A program made the position numbers and the translations under genes. Below, one piece after another: positions 32,562 to 41,805 of a DNA stretch of 64,000 nt. Origin of the DNA: Rikenellaceae bacterium (lineage in GTDB: Bacteria > Bacteroidota > Bacteroidia > Bacteroidales > Rikenellaceae); assembly GCA_902362705.1 (NCBI GenBank), contig CABIXK010000002.1:207039-271038 (forward strand), given 5' to 3'. Every line of letters begins with the position of its first letter. The stretch's first letter is position 1. Under the pieces are notes generated by a model that did no database searches, had not been told where the DNA came from, and saw only the letters and a list, made by a program, of their open reading frames with translations.

Positions 32562-33896
32562 ATGACAGACGAACTGATGTCAGAGATAAAGGCACCGCGC
32601 ACCGACGGCTCGATCATTACCGTCGCCGGCGTGGGCGGTGCGGGCGGCAACGCCGTGAACCACATGCACGAGCTGGGCATCCGCGGCGTGACTTTCATGG
32701 TGTGCAACACCGACCAGCAGGCGCTGGACAAGAGCCCCGTCGAGCGGAAGATCCGCCTCGGCGCCGAGGGCCTCGGCGCGGGCAACGACCCCGAGAACGG
32801 GCGTCGCGCGGCCGTCGAGTCGCTGCCCGAGATCCGGCAGTGCCTCGAGGAGGCGGGCACCAAGATGCTCTTCATCACCGCCGGCATGGGCGGCGGCACG
32901 GGCACGGGAGCCTCGCCCGTCATCGCCAAGCTGGCCCGCGAGATGGGGTTGCTCACGGTGGCCATCGTCACCTCGCCGCTGGCCCTCGAGGGCAAGATCC
33001 GCTACGAGCAGGCCTTCCGCGGCATCGAGGAGCTGCGTCAGAACGTCGACTCGCTGCTCATTATCAACAACGAGAACATCCTGGAGATCTACGGCCGCCT
33101 CTCGGTGCGCCAGGCCTTCGGCAAGGCCGACGACATCCTCGCCTCGGCCGCCAAGGGCATCGCCGAGATCATCACCGTGGAGAGCGACCTGGTCAACGTC
33201 GACTTCGCCGACGTCTCGAAGGTGATGCGCGACAGCGGCCGCGCCCACATGGCCGTCGCGACGGCCGAGGGCGAGAACCGCGCCGAGGCGGCCGCCGAGG
33301 CGTCGCTCCACTCGCCGCTGCTCGACCACAATCTGATCGCCGGGGCCAAGAACATCCTGCTCAACATCTCGGTGGCCAATGCCGACCAGCTGATGTACGA
33401 GGAGGTGGTGCGCATCCTCGAGTACATCCAGTCCAACGCCAGCGTGCAGGACGACGACGGCGTGATCCACAGCGCCAACATCATCTGGGGTACGAGCGAG
33501 AAGCCGCAGCTGGACAACGCCATCGAGTTGGTGGTGGTGGCCACGGGCTTCGAGGAGGAGGAGAAGCGCCGCACGCTCGCGCCCGTCGTTCCCCCGGTGC
33601 GGACGGCCGAGGCGGCCAAGCCCGCGCGCCAGCCCGAGGTGATCGCCGAGCTCGAGCCGCTCAAGCCCGTGCCGCCGCGCCCCGTGGTGCAGCGCCCCGC
33701 CGAGCAGGTGGTGCTGGGGGCCAAGTCCACACGCTACAGCAACATCGACGTGCTGCTCTCCAAGCCCGCCTACCAGTCGCGCAACTCGAAGTTCGTGGTG
33801 CAGATGCCCGGCGGCCGCAAGGAGGTGCTGCGCGACGAGCACGCCGACGCCGCCCCCGCACGCGAAGAGGAGCACGGCGGTTCGCTCTTCGACTGA
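32562..33896 (+). CDS. ftsZ: Cell division protein FtsZ
   Basis: 444 residues. Tubulin-like GTPase forming the Z ring. N-terminal VAGVGGAGGNAVNHM, GTP signature GMGGGTGTGASP at about 108-119, and the T7 loop NVDFADVSKVM. A Pro/Glu-rich C-terminal linker ends in SNIDVLLSKPAYQSRN followed by further charged residues. 69 nt after ftsA. Confidence 0.97.
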   Translation: MTDELMSEIKAPRTDGSIITVAGVGGAGGNAVNHMHELGIRGVTFMVCNTDQQALDKSPVERKIRLGAEGLGAGNDPENGRRAAVESLPEIRQCLEEAGTKMLFITAGMGGGTGTGASPVIAKLAREMGLLTVAIVTSPLALEGKIRYEQAFRGIEELRQNVDSLLIINNENILEIYGRLSVRQAFGKADDILASAAKGIAEIITVESDLVNVDFADVSKVMRDSGRAHMAVATAEGENRAEAAAEASLHSPLLDHNLIAGAKNILLNISVANADQLMYEEVVRILEYIQSNASVQDDDGVIHSANIIWGTSEKPQLDNAIELVVVATGFEEEEKRRTLAPVVPPVRTAEAAKPARQPEVIAELEPLKPVPPRPVVQRPAEQVVLGAKSTRYSNIDVLLSKPAYQSRNSKFVVQMPGGRKEVLRDEHADAAPAREEEHGGSLFD

Positions 33897-33949
33897 CAAA
33901 CAGCGCGCCGGCTCTTCGGGGCCGGCGCCCCACTTAACGCCCCGAACCT

Positions 33950-35227
33950 TTGGACACCTCGATTCCCTGGATCACCTTCCACGGCTTTTCGCCCCATCTG
34001 GCCGCATTGTGCCTGGTCACCTGCTGCCTGCTGCTGGTCTCGGCCCTCGTCTCGGGGGCGGAGACTTCGTTTTTCTCCCTCTCGCACAACGACATCGCGG
34101 CGCTGCGCAAGAAGACCTCGGCCTCGTCCGACGCCGTGCTGCGGCTGCTCTCCGACGTCGACCTGCTGCTGGCCACCATCCTGGTGGTCAATAATCTGGT
34201 CAACATCTGCATCGTCATCCTCACCTCGGGGATCATCGACGCCACCTTCACCTTCGTGCGGTTCGAGTTCCTCTTCAAGACCGTGCTGGTCACCTTCCTG
34301 CTGCTGCTCTTCGGCGAGATCCTGCCCAAGGTGCTGGCGCAGACCATCCCCGTGCGCTTCGCCCGGCTGGTCGCGCGGCCGCTGATGGTGCTGCGGTGGA
34401 TCTTCTACCCCTTCTCCTACGTGCTGGTGCGCACGAGCAGCCGCATCAGCGAGAAGGCCGCGCGCCGCAGCGAGATCTCGCTCGACGAGCTGGCCGATGC
34501 CGTGGACATGACCGAGAACACCACGCCCGAGGAGCACGTCATGCTGTCGGGCATCGTCAACTTCGTCAATACAGAGGTGCAGGAGATCATGAAGCCGCGC
34601 GTCGACATCACGGCGCTGGAGCTCTCCGACGACTACCAGACCGTCAAGCGGACGATCATGGCCTCGGGCTTCTCGCGCATCCCGGTCTACGACGGCGAGA
34701 TCGACAACATCCGCGGCACGCTCTACGTCAAGGACCTGCTGCCCTACATCAACCAAGAGGAGTTCGGCTGGCAGCAGCTCGTGCGCAAGCCCTACTTCGT
34801 GCCCGAGCGCAAAAAGATCAACGACCTGCTGGCCGATTTCCAGTCGAACAAGATCCACATGGCCATCGTCGTCGACGAATACGGATCGACGCTGGGCCTC
34901 GTGTCGCTCGAGGACATCATCGAGGAGATCGTGGGCGAGATATCGGACGAGAGCGACAACGACGAGCGTCTCTATACGCGCCTCGACGGCGGCAGCTATC
35001 TCTTCGAGGGCAAGACCCACATCGGCGACTTCGAGCGCATCCTCTCGCTCGACGAGGAGACCTTCTCCGACGTGCGGGGCGAGGCCGAGACGCTGGCGGG
35101 GCTCATGCTGGAGCTCAAGCGCGACTTCCCGCGCAAGGGCGACGCCTTCACCGCGCACGGCATACGCTTCACGGTCAAGGAGCTCGAAAGTCACCGCGTG
35201 GACAAGATCAGGGTCGACATCCTATGA
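33950..35227 (+). CDS. gldE: Gliding motility-associated protein GldE (CNNM/CBS transporter-like)
   Basis: 425 residues, apparently from a TTG at 33950. Four hydrophobic segments make a DUF21/CNNM membrane domain (1-165), then a CBS pair (VMKPRVDI-like PRVDITALELSDDY, and AIVVDEYGSTLGLVSLEDI) and a C-terminal CorC_HlyC domain. GldE proteins occur across Bacteroidota, also in non-gliding gut species, and probably move divalent cations or aid lipoprotein export. The stop overlaps the next start. Confidence 0.88.
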   Translation: MDTSIPWITFHGFSPHLAALCLVTCCLLLVSALVSGAETSFFSLSHNDIAALRKKTSASSDAVLRLLSDVDLLLATILVVNNLVNICIVILTSGIIDATFTFVRFEFLFKTVLVTFLLLLFGEILPKVLAQTIPVRFARLVARPLMVLRWIFYPFSYVLVRTSSRISEKAARRSEISLDELADAVDMTENTTPEEHVMLSGIVNFVNTEVQEIMKPRVDITALELSDDYQTVKRTIMASGFSRIPVYDGEIDNIRGTLYVKDLLPYINQEEFGWQQLVRKPYFVPERKKINDLLADFQSNKIHMAIVVDEYGSTLGLVSLEDIIEEIVGEISDESDNDERLYTRLDGGSYLFEGKTHIGDFERILSLDEETFSDVRGEAETLAGLMLELKRDFPRKGDAFTAHGIRFTVKELESHRVDKIRVDIL

Positions 35228-35871
35228 TGCGCACGCTCGTGGTCCGGCCGCTCGCCGACGAGCGCGACGCGGCCGCCTGGGCCACCTGCGGGGAGCTGGC
35301 CGCTGCGGCCGCTTTCTCCTCGGAGCTCCGGCGGCGCGAATCCCTCGGCTGGCGGGCCCTCGTGCGCGAGCGGCTGGGGCGTGACGCCGCCATAGCCTAC
35401 GACGGGGTGGGTGCCCCCGTGGTTACCGACCGCGCGGGGGTGCATCTCTCCGTTTCGCACGCCGCGGGGTGGGTCGCCCTGCTTCTGGCCGACGCCCCGT
35501 GCGGGGTCGACATCGAGTCGGCCGACCGCGACTTCTCCTGCGCGGCCCGTCGCTGCCTGACTGACGACGAGCGGCGGCTCTCCGACTCCCCCTTGTGGCC
35601 GGGCGTGGCCTGGTGTGCCAAGGAGGCGCTCTACAAGCTGGCCGGGCGCCGCGGGCTGGACCTGCGGCGCGACGTGCGGCTGGAGCGCGCCCGCCTGGCG
35701 ATCGACCCCGCAGCCGGTGCGACGGCGGCGGATCCGGGCGATTTCGCAGTCGACTTCGCGGCCGGTATGGCCGTTCCGGCTGTCGGCGAGCTCGTGGGGC
35801 GCATCGCCGGCGGCGAGCCCGTGCGGCTGGCCGTGCGGTGCGGCGGCCTGATCGTGGTGCACACGCTCTGA
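35224..35871 (+). CDS. 4'-phosphopantetheinyl transferase superfamily protein
   Basis: 215 residues; ATG at 35224 overlaps the gldE stop. The Mg/CoA motif GVDIES lies at about 96-101 and WCAKEALYKLAG at about 130-141, with the preceding LSVSHAAGWVALLLA, all typical of Sfp/AcpT-type transferases that load phosphopantetheine onto carrier proteins. The gldE-PPTase pairing is common in Bacteroidota. A strong terminator follows. Confidence 0.88.
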   Translation: MMRTLVVRPLADERDAAAWATCGELAAAAAFSSELRRRESLGWRALVRERLGRDAAIAYDGVGAPVVTDRAGVHLSVSHAAGWVALLLADAPCGVDIESADRDFSCAARRCLTDDERRLSDSPLWPGVAWCAKEALYKLAGRRGLDLRRDVRLERARLAIDPAAGATAADPGDFAVDFAAGMAVPAVGELVGRIAGGEPVRLAVRCGGLIVVHTL

Positions 35872-35885
35872 TCGTTCCCTACATG

Positions 35886-35922
35886 AAAAAGCACCCTGTC
35901 CTCGTCGGACAGGGTGCTTTTT
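35886..35922. terminator. Bidirectional terminator between PPTase and outer-membrane protein genes
   Basis: AAAAAGCACCCTGTCC pairs with GGACAGGGTGCTTTTT around a 5-nt loop; A-run and T-run on either side let it end both converging transcripts. Confidence 0.9.
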
Positions 35923-35939
35923 CATATCCGCTCGCTTGC

Positions 35940-37361
35940 TCAGAACGCCTCCGAGGCGGTGAAGAGGAAGGCAGACGAGCGCTTGCGGTCCCACGGCAGG
36001 TCGGGGTTGCCGTGCACGCCCCAACCGTAGTCGAGGCGGATATTCATCCCCTTCTTGAACTCGAAGCGGTAGCCGCAACCGAAGCTGTAGAGCGTGTTCT
36101 GCCAGCGGAATTTCTCGGTGTCCCACACCTGCCCCACGCCGAACCAGCCCACCACGCCGTGGCGGCGGTAGATCTTCTGCCGCAGCTCGGCCTGCGTCTC
36201 CACGAGCCGCTTGTCGCGGTAGCGCCCCTCGTAGTAGCCGCGCATGCGCTCCATGCCGCCCAGCTTGGCGTACATGTGCCACGAGGGGGTACCGGCCGTG
36301 AAGTCGGCGTAGAGGTCGTAGGCCAGGACGGCCCCCTTCCAAAGACGCCGGTAGGCGTCGAAGGTGAGGGTGAATCGCCCGAAGTGGCGGCGCGTGTTGC
36401 CCAGGAAGCTGGGGTACCACTTGGCCTCGGCCTTCACGAAGATGCCCTGCGAGGCGTTGAACGTCACGTCGCGCGTGTCGTACTGGACGAAGAGCCCCAC
36501 GTTGGTGTTGAACGCGTTGGGCTTGTCGCCCGATGCGGCGATGTGGTTGGAGAAGGGATCCTGCTTCGCAGGCTCGTAGCGCCCCTCGAGCCAAAGGTCG
36601 TAGAGCTCGCCGACCTGACCCCCGGGGTTCTCGCGGTCGCCCGAGGCGATGTCGCTCAGATAGTCGCCCATGCCCGACGCCTCGTAGCGCGCGCCGGTGT
36701 AGTCGACGCCCGCGCTTACGCCCAGGTAGAAGCGGTCGGCCACGGCGCGGCAGTAGGAGACGCGCGCGATGCCCATCGTCGTGGTGAGGTTCTGGGCGTA
36801 GCCCGCCTCGCCATCGCGGTAGCCGATGCCGTAGAAGGCGCCGGGGAAGTAGACGAAGGCTCCCGAGTAGCTCAGCCGCTTGCGGTTGTGGTCGAAGATG
36901 TTGTCGCCCGAGAAGCGCAGCAGCACGAATTTCTTGGTCGTGAAGTTGCCGTAGACGGAGACGTTCGACGGAGCCGTGATCGAGTCGGTGCGGTCGAGGC
37001 GGTAGAGGCCCGCCAGCAGGAAGCCGATGCCGAAGCCCACGTCCGACGAGTAGTTGGGGCCGGGGGCGATGCTCCAGTCGATCTTCTTTTCGAAGGTGCG
37101 GTCCTCGTTCGAGTTGCTGTAGTAGTCAATGATGCGCCGGAGCAGCCCCGGGCGTTTGGCGGCGAGAGCCGCCGTGTCGGTGGCGGCGCGCAGCGAATCG
37201 GCGGCCGCGGCCGCCTGGGGGCTGACCTCGCGGCGGATGGCGGCGACCGTCTCGCCCGCCGGAACCACCTGCGTGTTGTGGTGTGCCAGGCCCGTCTCCT
37301 GCGCGGCGGCCGCGGCGGCCGACAGCAGGGCCCAGAGGCCGATGAAGATACGTCGTATCAT
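35940..37361 (-). CDS. Outer-membrane beta-barrel protein (BamA/surface-antigen-like)
   Basis: 473 residues with signal peptide (about 1-20). After an Ala-rich leader region the protein is made of alternating amphipathic strands rich in aromatic residues and ends with FLFTASEAF, a terminal Phe as in outer-membrane barrels. PGPNYSSDVGFGIGFLLAGLY and GYYEGRYRDKRLVETQAELR resemble the barrel part of the BamA/TamA (surface antigen D15) superfamily, without visible POTRA domains. Role unknown. It has a leaderless-type promoter. Confidence 0.78.
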   Translation of the reverse strand: MIRRIFIGLWALLSAAAAAAQETGLAHHNTQVVPAGETVAAIRREVSPQAAAAADSLRAATDTAALAAKRPGLLRRIIDYYSNSNEDRTFEKKIDWSIAPGPNYSSDVGFGIGFLLAGLYRLDRTDSITAPSNVSVYGNFTTKKFVLLRFSGDNIFDHNRKRLSYSGAFVYFPGAFYGIGYRDGEAGYAQNLTTTMGIARVSYCRAVADRFYLGVSAGVDYTGARYEASGMGDYLSDIASGDRENPGGQVGELYDLWLEGRYEPAKQDPFSNHIAASGDKPNAFNTNVGLFVQYDTRDVTFNASQGIFVKAEAKWYPSFLGNTRRHFGRFTLTFDAYRRLWKGAVLAYDLYADFTAGTPSWHMYAKLGGMERMRGYYEGRYRDKRLVETQAELRQKIYRRHGVVGWFGVGQVWDTEKFRWQNTLYSFGCGYRFEFKKGMNIRLDYGWGVHGNPDLPWDRKRSSAFLFTASEAF

Positions 37362-37366
37362 GGCCG

Positions 37367-37397
37367 TAAAGGTAGCAATAATTTCCGACAGATCAAA
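37367..37397 (-). promoter_or_regulatory. Promoter of the outer-membrane protein gene, adjacent to ATG
   Basis: On the reverse strand TTTTG, 19 nt, TACCTTTA (complement of 37367-37374), with only CGGCC before the ATG at 37361. The last G of the box is A, otherwise consensus. Confidence 0.65.
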
Positions 37398-37420
37398 ACG
37401 GTGCTGGCGTTCAGCGGGTT

Positions 37421-37450
37421 TTGAATTGCTGCGGCGATTCGCTATCTTTG
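37421..37450 (+). promoter_or_regulatory. Promoter of the pentapeptide-repeat gene
   Basis: TTG at 37421-37423, 19 nt, TATCTTTG at 37443-37450. The ATG follows after 7 nt. Confidence 0.75.
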
Positions 37451-37457
37451 GATCGTC

Positions 37458-38120
37458 ATGAAGAGAAAAGAGCCCAATACGACGCCTGCGCCGCCGCGCC
37501 TCGACGGGTCGCTGTCGGAGGCCGGGGCGCAATATCTGGTCGCCGAAGAGGAGGTCGAGGGCAGCAGCTTCACCGCCGCCGACTTCGCCGGCGCGGAGCG
37601 CGAGCATCTGTTCGTGCAGCGGACGCTCTTCAGCGGCTGTCAGTTCGCCGGCAGCCGATTGCGCCGCGCCCACTTTGCCGACGTCCTCTTCCGGCGCTGC
37701 GACCTTTCGAACGCCGACTGGCAGGGGTGCTCGTTCCTGCGCGTCGCATTCGAGGAGTGCAAGCTGCTGGGGGCCGACCTTCAGGCCGCGACGTGGCACG
37801 ACGTGCTGCTGCTCCGCCCCGCGGCCTCCTTCGCCAACCTCTTCGGCGGCCGCATGCGGCGCGTGGCCTTCGAGCGGGCGGTGCTGCGCAGCGCCTCGCT
37901 GGCCGAATGCCGCTTCGAGGGGGTGCGCTTCACCGAGTGCGACCTCACGGGGGCCGAGCTGCGGGGCACGCGCCTCGACGGGGTGTCGCTCGCCGACTCG
38001 CGCCTCGACGGCGTGCAGGTGGGTGCCGTCGTATCGCCGGAGCTGCGGGGGCTGCGCGTCACGGCGGCGCAGGCGGCCGCGCTGGCGCGCCTCATGGGGC
38101 TGGTCGTCGAGGAGCCGTAG
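37458..38120 (+). CDS. Pentapeptide-repeat protein
   Basis: 220 residues. From about residue 35 to 195 the sequence follows the A(D/N)LxX five-residue periodicity (for example FAGSRLRRAHFADVLFRRCD and CDLTGAELRGTRLDGVSLAD), which folds as a right-handed square beta-helix. Some members (Qnr, MfpA) protect gyrase by mimicking DNA, but most have no known role and nothing here shows which applies. No signal peptide, so cytoplasmic. Confidence 0.88.
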   Translation: MKRKEPNTTPAPPRLDGSLSEAGAQYLVAEEEVEGSSFTAADFAGAEREHLFVQRTLFSGCQFAGSRLRRAHFADVLFRRCDLSNADWQGCSFLRVAFEECKLLGADLQAATWHDVLLLRPAASFANLFGGRMRRVAFERAVLRSASLAECRFEGVRFTECDLTGAELRGTRLDGVSLADSRLDGVQVGAVVSPELRGLRVTAAQAAALARLMGLVVEEP

Positions 38121-38141
38121 GGGAGGAGAAACGCATAAAAA

Positions 38142-38175
38142 GGCGTGTGCCGAAATCTTCATTTCGACACACGCC
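38142..38175. terminator. Bidirectional terminator
   Basis: GGCGTGTGCCGAAAT pairs with ATTTCGACACACGCC with one mismatch around loop CTTC, between the converging pentapeptide and peptidase genes. Confidence 0.85.
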
Positions 38176-38200
38176 CATGTTTTACGGATCTCCCGAAGGC

Positions 38201-39394
38201 TTACTTGAGGCCCAGCTTGGCCGCGATGGCCTTGGGCAGCGCCCGCTTGTTGACCATGATGTCGGTGGTCTTGTACTCCACGAACGGACGCGAGAAGTAG
38301 TAGTAGCCGCCGTAGGGGGGCATGGCGTCCCACGAGTTGAGCACCTTGTAGTAGGGGTTGCCGATCTGGTCGGTGGCCGTGCCCACGATCACCATGCCGT
38401 GGTCGTCGGTGGTCTCGTAGTTGTCGAAGGCCTCCTGGCGCATCTGCTGCGTGATCGTGCGCTCCTTGCCCGGCTTGTCGAACTTGTAGAGCGCCGCCTC
38501 CTTCTCGCGCTCGGTGAGCTTGCCCCAGCGCTCGGCCTCGGTGCCGCTCATGCCGTCGAGGTCGGCCTCGGGGATGATGCCCAGCGCCTTGGTGCGGCTG
38601 AAGCCCTTCTCGCTCACGTCGGTGCCCCAGGCCAGGGGGTAGCCGTTGGCCAGCGCGTGGTCCACGACCTGCATCATCTCGTCGAGCGGCAGGTTGTAGG
38701 CCTCGCCCCACATCCAGTTGTCGGGGATCTCGATGATGAACTTGGTGTAGAAGGGGTGGTGGGTGAACGACGTGATGTCGATGTAGTCATCCATGCGGAT
38801 GGGCAGCGACGCGGCGAACGAGGCGGGGGTGTACTCCTTGCCCTCGTAGACGAACGTCTCGGGCATCGGGCCGAAGTACTCGTCGAGCAGGGCGTTGAAA
38901 GCGCGCTTCCACGCCGTGGAGAGCTTGCGGCCCTTGATCACGGTGTCGAGGAACGACTTGAGCACGGGCGTGAGCTCCGAGAAGTCGGGCTTGTCGGTGC
39001 CGTAGTTGAAGCCCGGGTAGGCCTCGAAGGGTACGATGCCGTATTTGGCGATCCCTTCGGTGACGTCGTGGGCCGCGCCGCCCTCGGCGAAGTTGATCTC
39101 GCCGTGCATGCGCACGTACTTCTCGGCTTTCTCCATGAAGGTGTGGCGCACGATCCACATCTCGGAGAGGTGCACCGGGGCGCCGCCCGCGCGCAGGATC
39201 TCCGCCTCGAGGAACGACATGGTCGAGTAGCACCAGCAGGTGCCGCTGCGGTTCTGGTTCTTCACGGGGGTGATGTCGAGCACCTTGCCGTCGGTGAAGC
39301 GGTAGCCTTCGGGCTCGCTCTTCGTGTCGGCCGTCTGGGCCGCGGCGCCGAGCGTCGTGCAGAACGCGAGGGCGCAGAGGAGGAATCTTTTCAT
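38201..39394 (-). CDS. Papain-fold (C1B, bleomycin-hydrolase-like) peptidase, secreted
   Basis: 397 residues with a signal peptide (about 1-20). The catalytic Cys53 lies in NQNRSGTCWCYST; the catalytic His is in TTDDHGMVIVG and the Asn in KVLNSWD. Order and spacing match the C1B aminopeptidase/bleomycin hydrolase family, here exported, so probably a periplasmic peptidase aiding peptide use. The usual TCWxFA is TCWCYS here. It starts 23 nt after topA on the same strand. Confidence 0.88.
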   Translation of the reverse strand: MKRFLLCALAFCTTLGAAAQTADTKSEPEGYRFTDGKVLDITPVKNQNRSGTCWCYSTMSFLEAEILRAGGAPVHLSEMWIVRHTFMEKAEKYVRMHGEINFAEGGAAHDVTEGIAKYGIVPFEAYPGFNYGTDKPDFSELTPVLKSFLDTVIKGRKLSTAWKRAFNALLDEYFGPMPETFVYEGKEYTPASFAASLPIRMDDYIDITSFTHHPFYTKFIIEIPDNWMWGEAYNLPLDEMMQVVDHALANGYPLAWGTDVSEKGFSRTKALGIIPEADLDGMSGTEAERWGKLTEREKEAALYKFDKPGKERTITQQMRQEAFDNYETTDDHGMVIVGTATDQIGNPYYKVLNSWDAMPPYGGYYYFSRPFVEYKTTDIMVNKRALPKAIAAKLGLK

Positions 39395-39417
39395 TGGGGT
39401 TCGGGTTATGGTTTGGT

Positions 39418-41715
39418 CTATTTCTTCGATGTCGAGACGATGCGGCGGCACTCCTCGAGGGTCAGCTCCTCGGGTTTCGAACCTTTGGGGATGCGGTAGT
39501 TCTTGCCTTTGTAGGCGATGTAGGCGCCGTAGCGGCCGTGCTTGACCAGCAGGTCGGGCTCCTCGTCGAACCGCTTCAGGGGCGTGTTGGCCGCGGCGGC
39601 GGCCGCCTGGTGGGCGCGCACCACCTCCACGGCGCGGTCGTAGCCCACCGTGTAGGGGTCGTCGCTGCGGTCGAGCGAGGCGAACGACTTGCCGTAGCGC
39701 ACGTAGGCGCCGTAGCGGCCGATGCCCACCGAGAGCTCCTCGCCGTCGAGCACGCCCAGCGTGCGCGGCAGGGCGAACAGGTCGAGCGCCTCCTCCAACG
39801 TGATCGACTCGATCAGCTGCCCCTTCTTGAGCGAGGCGAAGCGGCTCTTCTCCCCCTCGGCGCCCTCGATCTCGACCATCGGGCCGTAGCGGCCGATGCG
39901 CGCCTTGACCGTGTGGCCCGTCGCGGGGTCGGCGCCCAGGATGCGGGCCTGGCCGCGCTTGTCGGTCTGCTGCTCGATGGCCGTGTCGACCATCTTGTGG
40001 AAGGGGCCGTAGAACTGCGAGATCATCTTGTCCCACGTGATCTCGCCCTCGGCGATGCGGTCGAACTCCTTCTCGACGCTGGCCGTGAAGTTGTAGTCGA
40101 TGATCGGGCCGAACTGCGCCTCCAGGTAGTCGTTGACCACCATGCCGATGTCGGTGGGCGAGAGGCGGTTCTTCTCCTTGCCGAAGTTCTCGGTGAGGCT
40201 CTTGCGGGCGATCTTGCCCCCCGCGAGCGTGAGCTGGGCGTAGGGGCGCTTCTGCCCCTCGCGGTTCTGCTTGACGACGTAGCCGCGGTTGATGATCGTG
40301 GTGATCGTGGGGGCGTAGGTCGAGGGGCGGCCGATGCCCAGCTCCTCGAGGCGCTTGACCAGCGAGGCCTCGTTGTAGCGGAACGGCGGCTGGGTGAACT
40401 TTTCGGTCGCGGTGATCTGGCGCGCCGCAAGGCGGTCGCCCGGCTCCATCTTGGGCAGCATGCCCTCGCCGCTCTCCGCGGTCTGGTCGTCGTCGGTCGA
40501 CTCGGAGTAGAGGCGCAGGAATCCGTCGAAGCGGATCACCTCGCCCTGCGCCACGAACTGGTGCGCCGAGCCCGAGACGGCGATCTGCACCGTCGTGCGG
40601 TCGATCTCGGCCGGCACCATCTGCGAGGCCACCGTGCGCTTCCAGATCAGGTCGTAGAGCTTCTTCTCGGCCGGCGTGCCCTCGATCGCCTGCCGCTCGA
40701 TGTACGACGGACGGATCGCCTCGTGGGCCTCCTGAGCCCCCTTGGTCTTGGTCTTGTAGTTGAACCAGCGCGAGTAGTTCTCGCCGTAGAGGCGCGTGAC
40801 CTCCTCCTTGCACTGGGCCAGAGCCTGCTGCGAGAGGTTCACCGAGTCGGTACGCATGTAGGTGATGAGACCCTGCTCGTAGAGGTGCTGCGCCACGGAC
40901 ATCGTCTGCGAGACGGACATGCCCAGCTTGCGCCCGGCCTCCTGCTGGAGCGTGGAGGTGGTGAAGGGAGGCGCGGGGTAGCGCTGCGCGGGCTTCTCCT
41001 CGGCCCGCGCGACGGTGAACTCGGCGCCGATGCAGCCCTGGAGGAACGCCTCGGCCTCGGCTTCGGTCTCGAAGCGGGTCGAGAGCTCGGCCCTGAAGAG
41101 GCTCTTCTCGGCGTCGCCGGCGGCGTGGAACTGGGCCACCACGCGGAAATAGGGAGCCGAGCGGAAGGCGATGATCTCGCGCTCGCGCTCGACGATCAGT
41201 CGCACGGCCACCGACTGCACGCGGCCCGCCGAGAGCGACGGGCGCACCTTCTTCCACAGCACGGGCGAGAGCTCGAAGCCGACCAGACGGTCGAGGATGC
41301 GGCGCGCCTGCTGGGCGTTGACCAGGTCCATGTTGACCGTGCGGGGCTTCTCGATCGCCTCCAGGATCGCACGCTTGGTGATCTCGTGGAAGACGATGCG
41401 CTTGGTCCGATCTACCGGGAGACCCAACACTTCGGTCAGGTGCCATGCGATGGCCTCTCCTTCGCGGTCCTCATCGGAGGCGAGCCACACGGTCTTGCTC
41501 TTGGCCAGCCGGGCGAGCTCGTCGACCACCTTCTTCTTGTCGGCCGGAATCTCGTAGACGGGGGCGAAGCCGCCGTCGATGTGGATGCCCAGATCCTTTT
41601 TCGAGAGGTCGCGGATGTGGCCGAAGCTCGACTTGACCACGAAGTCCTTGCCGAGGAACTTCTCGATGGTCTTGGCTTTGGCCGGCGACTCGACGATCAC
41701 TAAGTTGTCCTGCAT
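39418..41715 (-). CDS. topA: DNA topoisomerase I
   Basis: 765 residues. Type IA enzyme relaxing negative supercoils. The Toprim start (LVIVESPAKAKTIEKFLG), DEDREGEAIAWHL, the active-site Tyr in GLITYMRTDSVN at about 288, and GRPSTYAPTI are all present. The C-terminus has no Cys4 zinc fingers but two or more GxYGAYxxYG repeats (GRYGAYVRYGKSFASL, GRYGAYIAYKGKNYRI), as usual in Bacteroidota. Likely co-transcribed with the downstream peptidase. Confidence 0.97.
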   Translation of the reverse strand: MQDNLVIVESPAKAKTIEKFLGKDFVVKSSFGHIRDLSKKDLGIHIDGGFAPVYEIPADKKKVVDELARLAKSKTVWLASDEDREGEAIAWHLTEVLGLPVDRTKRIVFHEITKRAILEAIEKPRTVNMDLVNAQQARRILDRLVGFELSPVLWKKVRPSLSAGRVQSVAVRLIVEREREIIAFRSAPYFRVVAQFHAAGDAEKSLFRAELSTRFETEAEAEAFLQGCIGAEFTVARAEEKPAQRYPAPPFTTSTLQQEAGRKLGMSVSQTMSVAQHLYEQGLITYMRTDSVNLSQQALAQCKEEVTRLYGENYSRWFNYKTKTKGAQEAHEAIRPSYIERQAIEGTPAEKKLYDLIWKRTVASQMVPAEIDRTTVQIAVSGSAHQFVAQGEVIRFDGFLRLYSESTDDDQTAESGEGMLPKMEPGDRLAARQITATEKFTQPPFRYNEASLVKRLEELGIGRPSTYAPTITTIINRGYVVKQNREGQKRPYAQLTLAGGKIARKSLTENFGKEKNRLSPTDIGMVVNDYLEAQFGPIIDYNFTASVEKEFDRIAEGEITWDKMISQFYGPFHKMVDTAIEQQTDKRGQARILGADPATGHTVKARIGRYGPMVEIEGAEGEKSRFASLKKGQLIESITLEEALDLFALPRTLGVLDGEELSVGIGRYGAYVRYGKSFASLDRSDDPYTVGYDRAVEVVRAHQAAAAAANTPLKRFDEEPDLLVKHGRYGAYIAYKGKNYRIPKGSKPEELTLEECRRIVSTSKK

Positions 41716-41756
41716 GTCTTATCGTTCTCTTTTTTGCGTTTCTCCATAAATGCGAA

Positions 41757-41782
41757 AACCTAAGTATTCGCACACTTAGGTT
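41757..41782 (-). terminator. Hairpin after the DUF4270 gene
   Basis: AACCTAAGT and ACTTAGGTT pair with an 8-nt loop; on the reverse strand a short TTTT follows. It lies between the DUF4270 stop and the topA start, so it probably separates the two transcripts. Confidence 0.6.
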
Positions 41783-41805
41783 CCGCCGTATCGCGTTCGC
41801 TCCGC

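Noticed and set aside
38201..41446. 1081-codon reverse frame apparently fusing topA and the peptidase
   Set aside because: The N-terminal part is a wrong-frame reading of topA. The peptidase has its own ATG and signal peptide at 39394.
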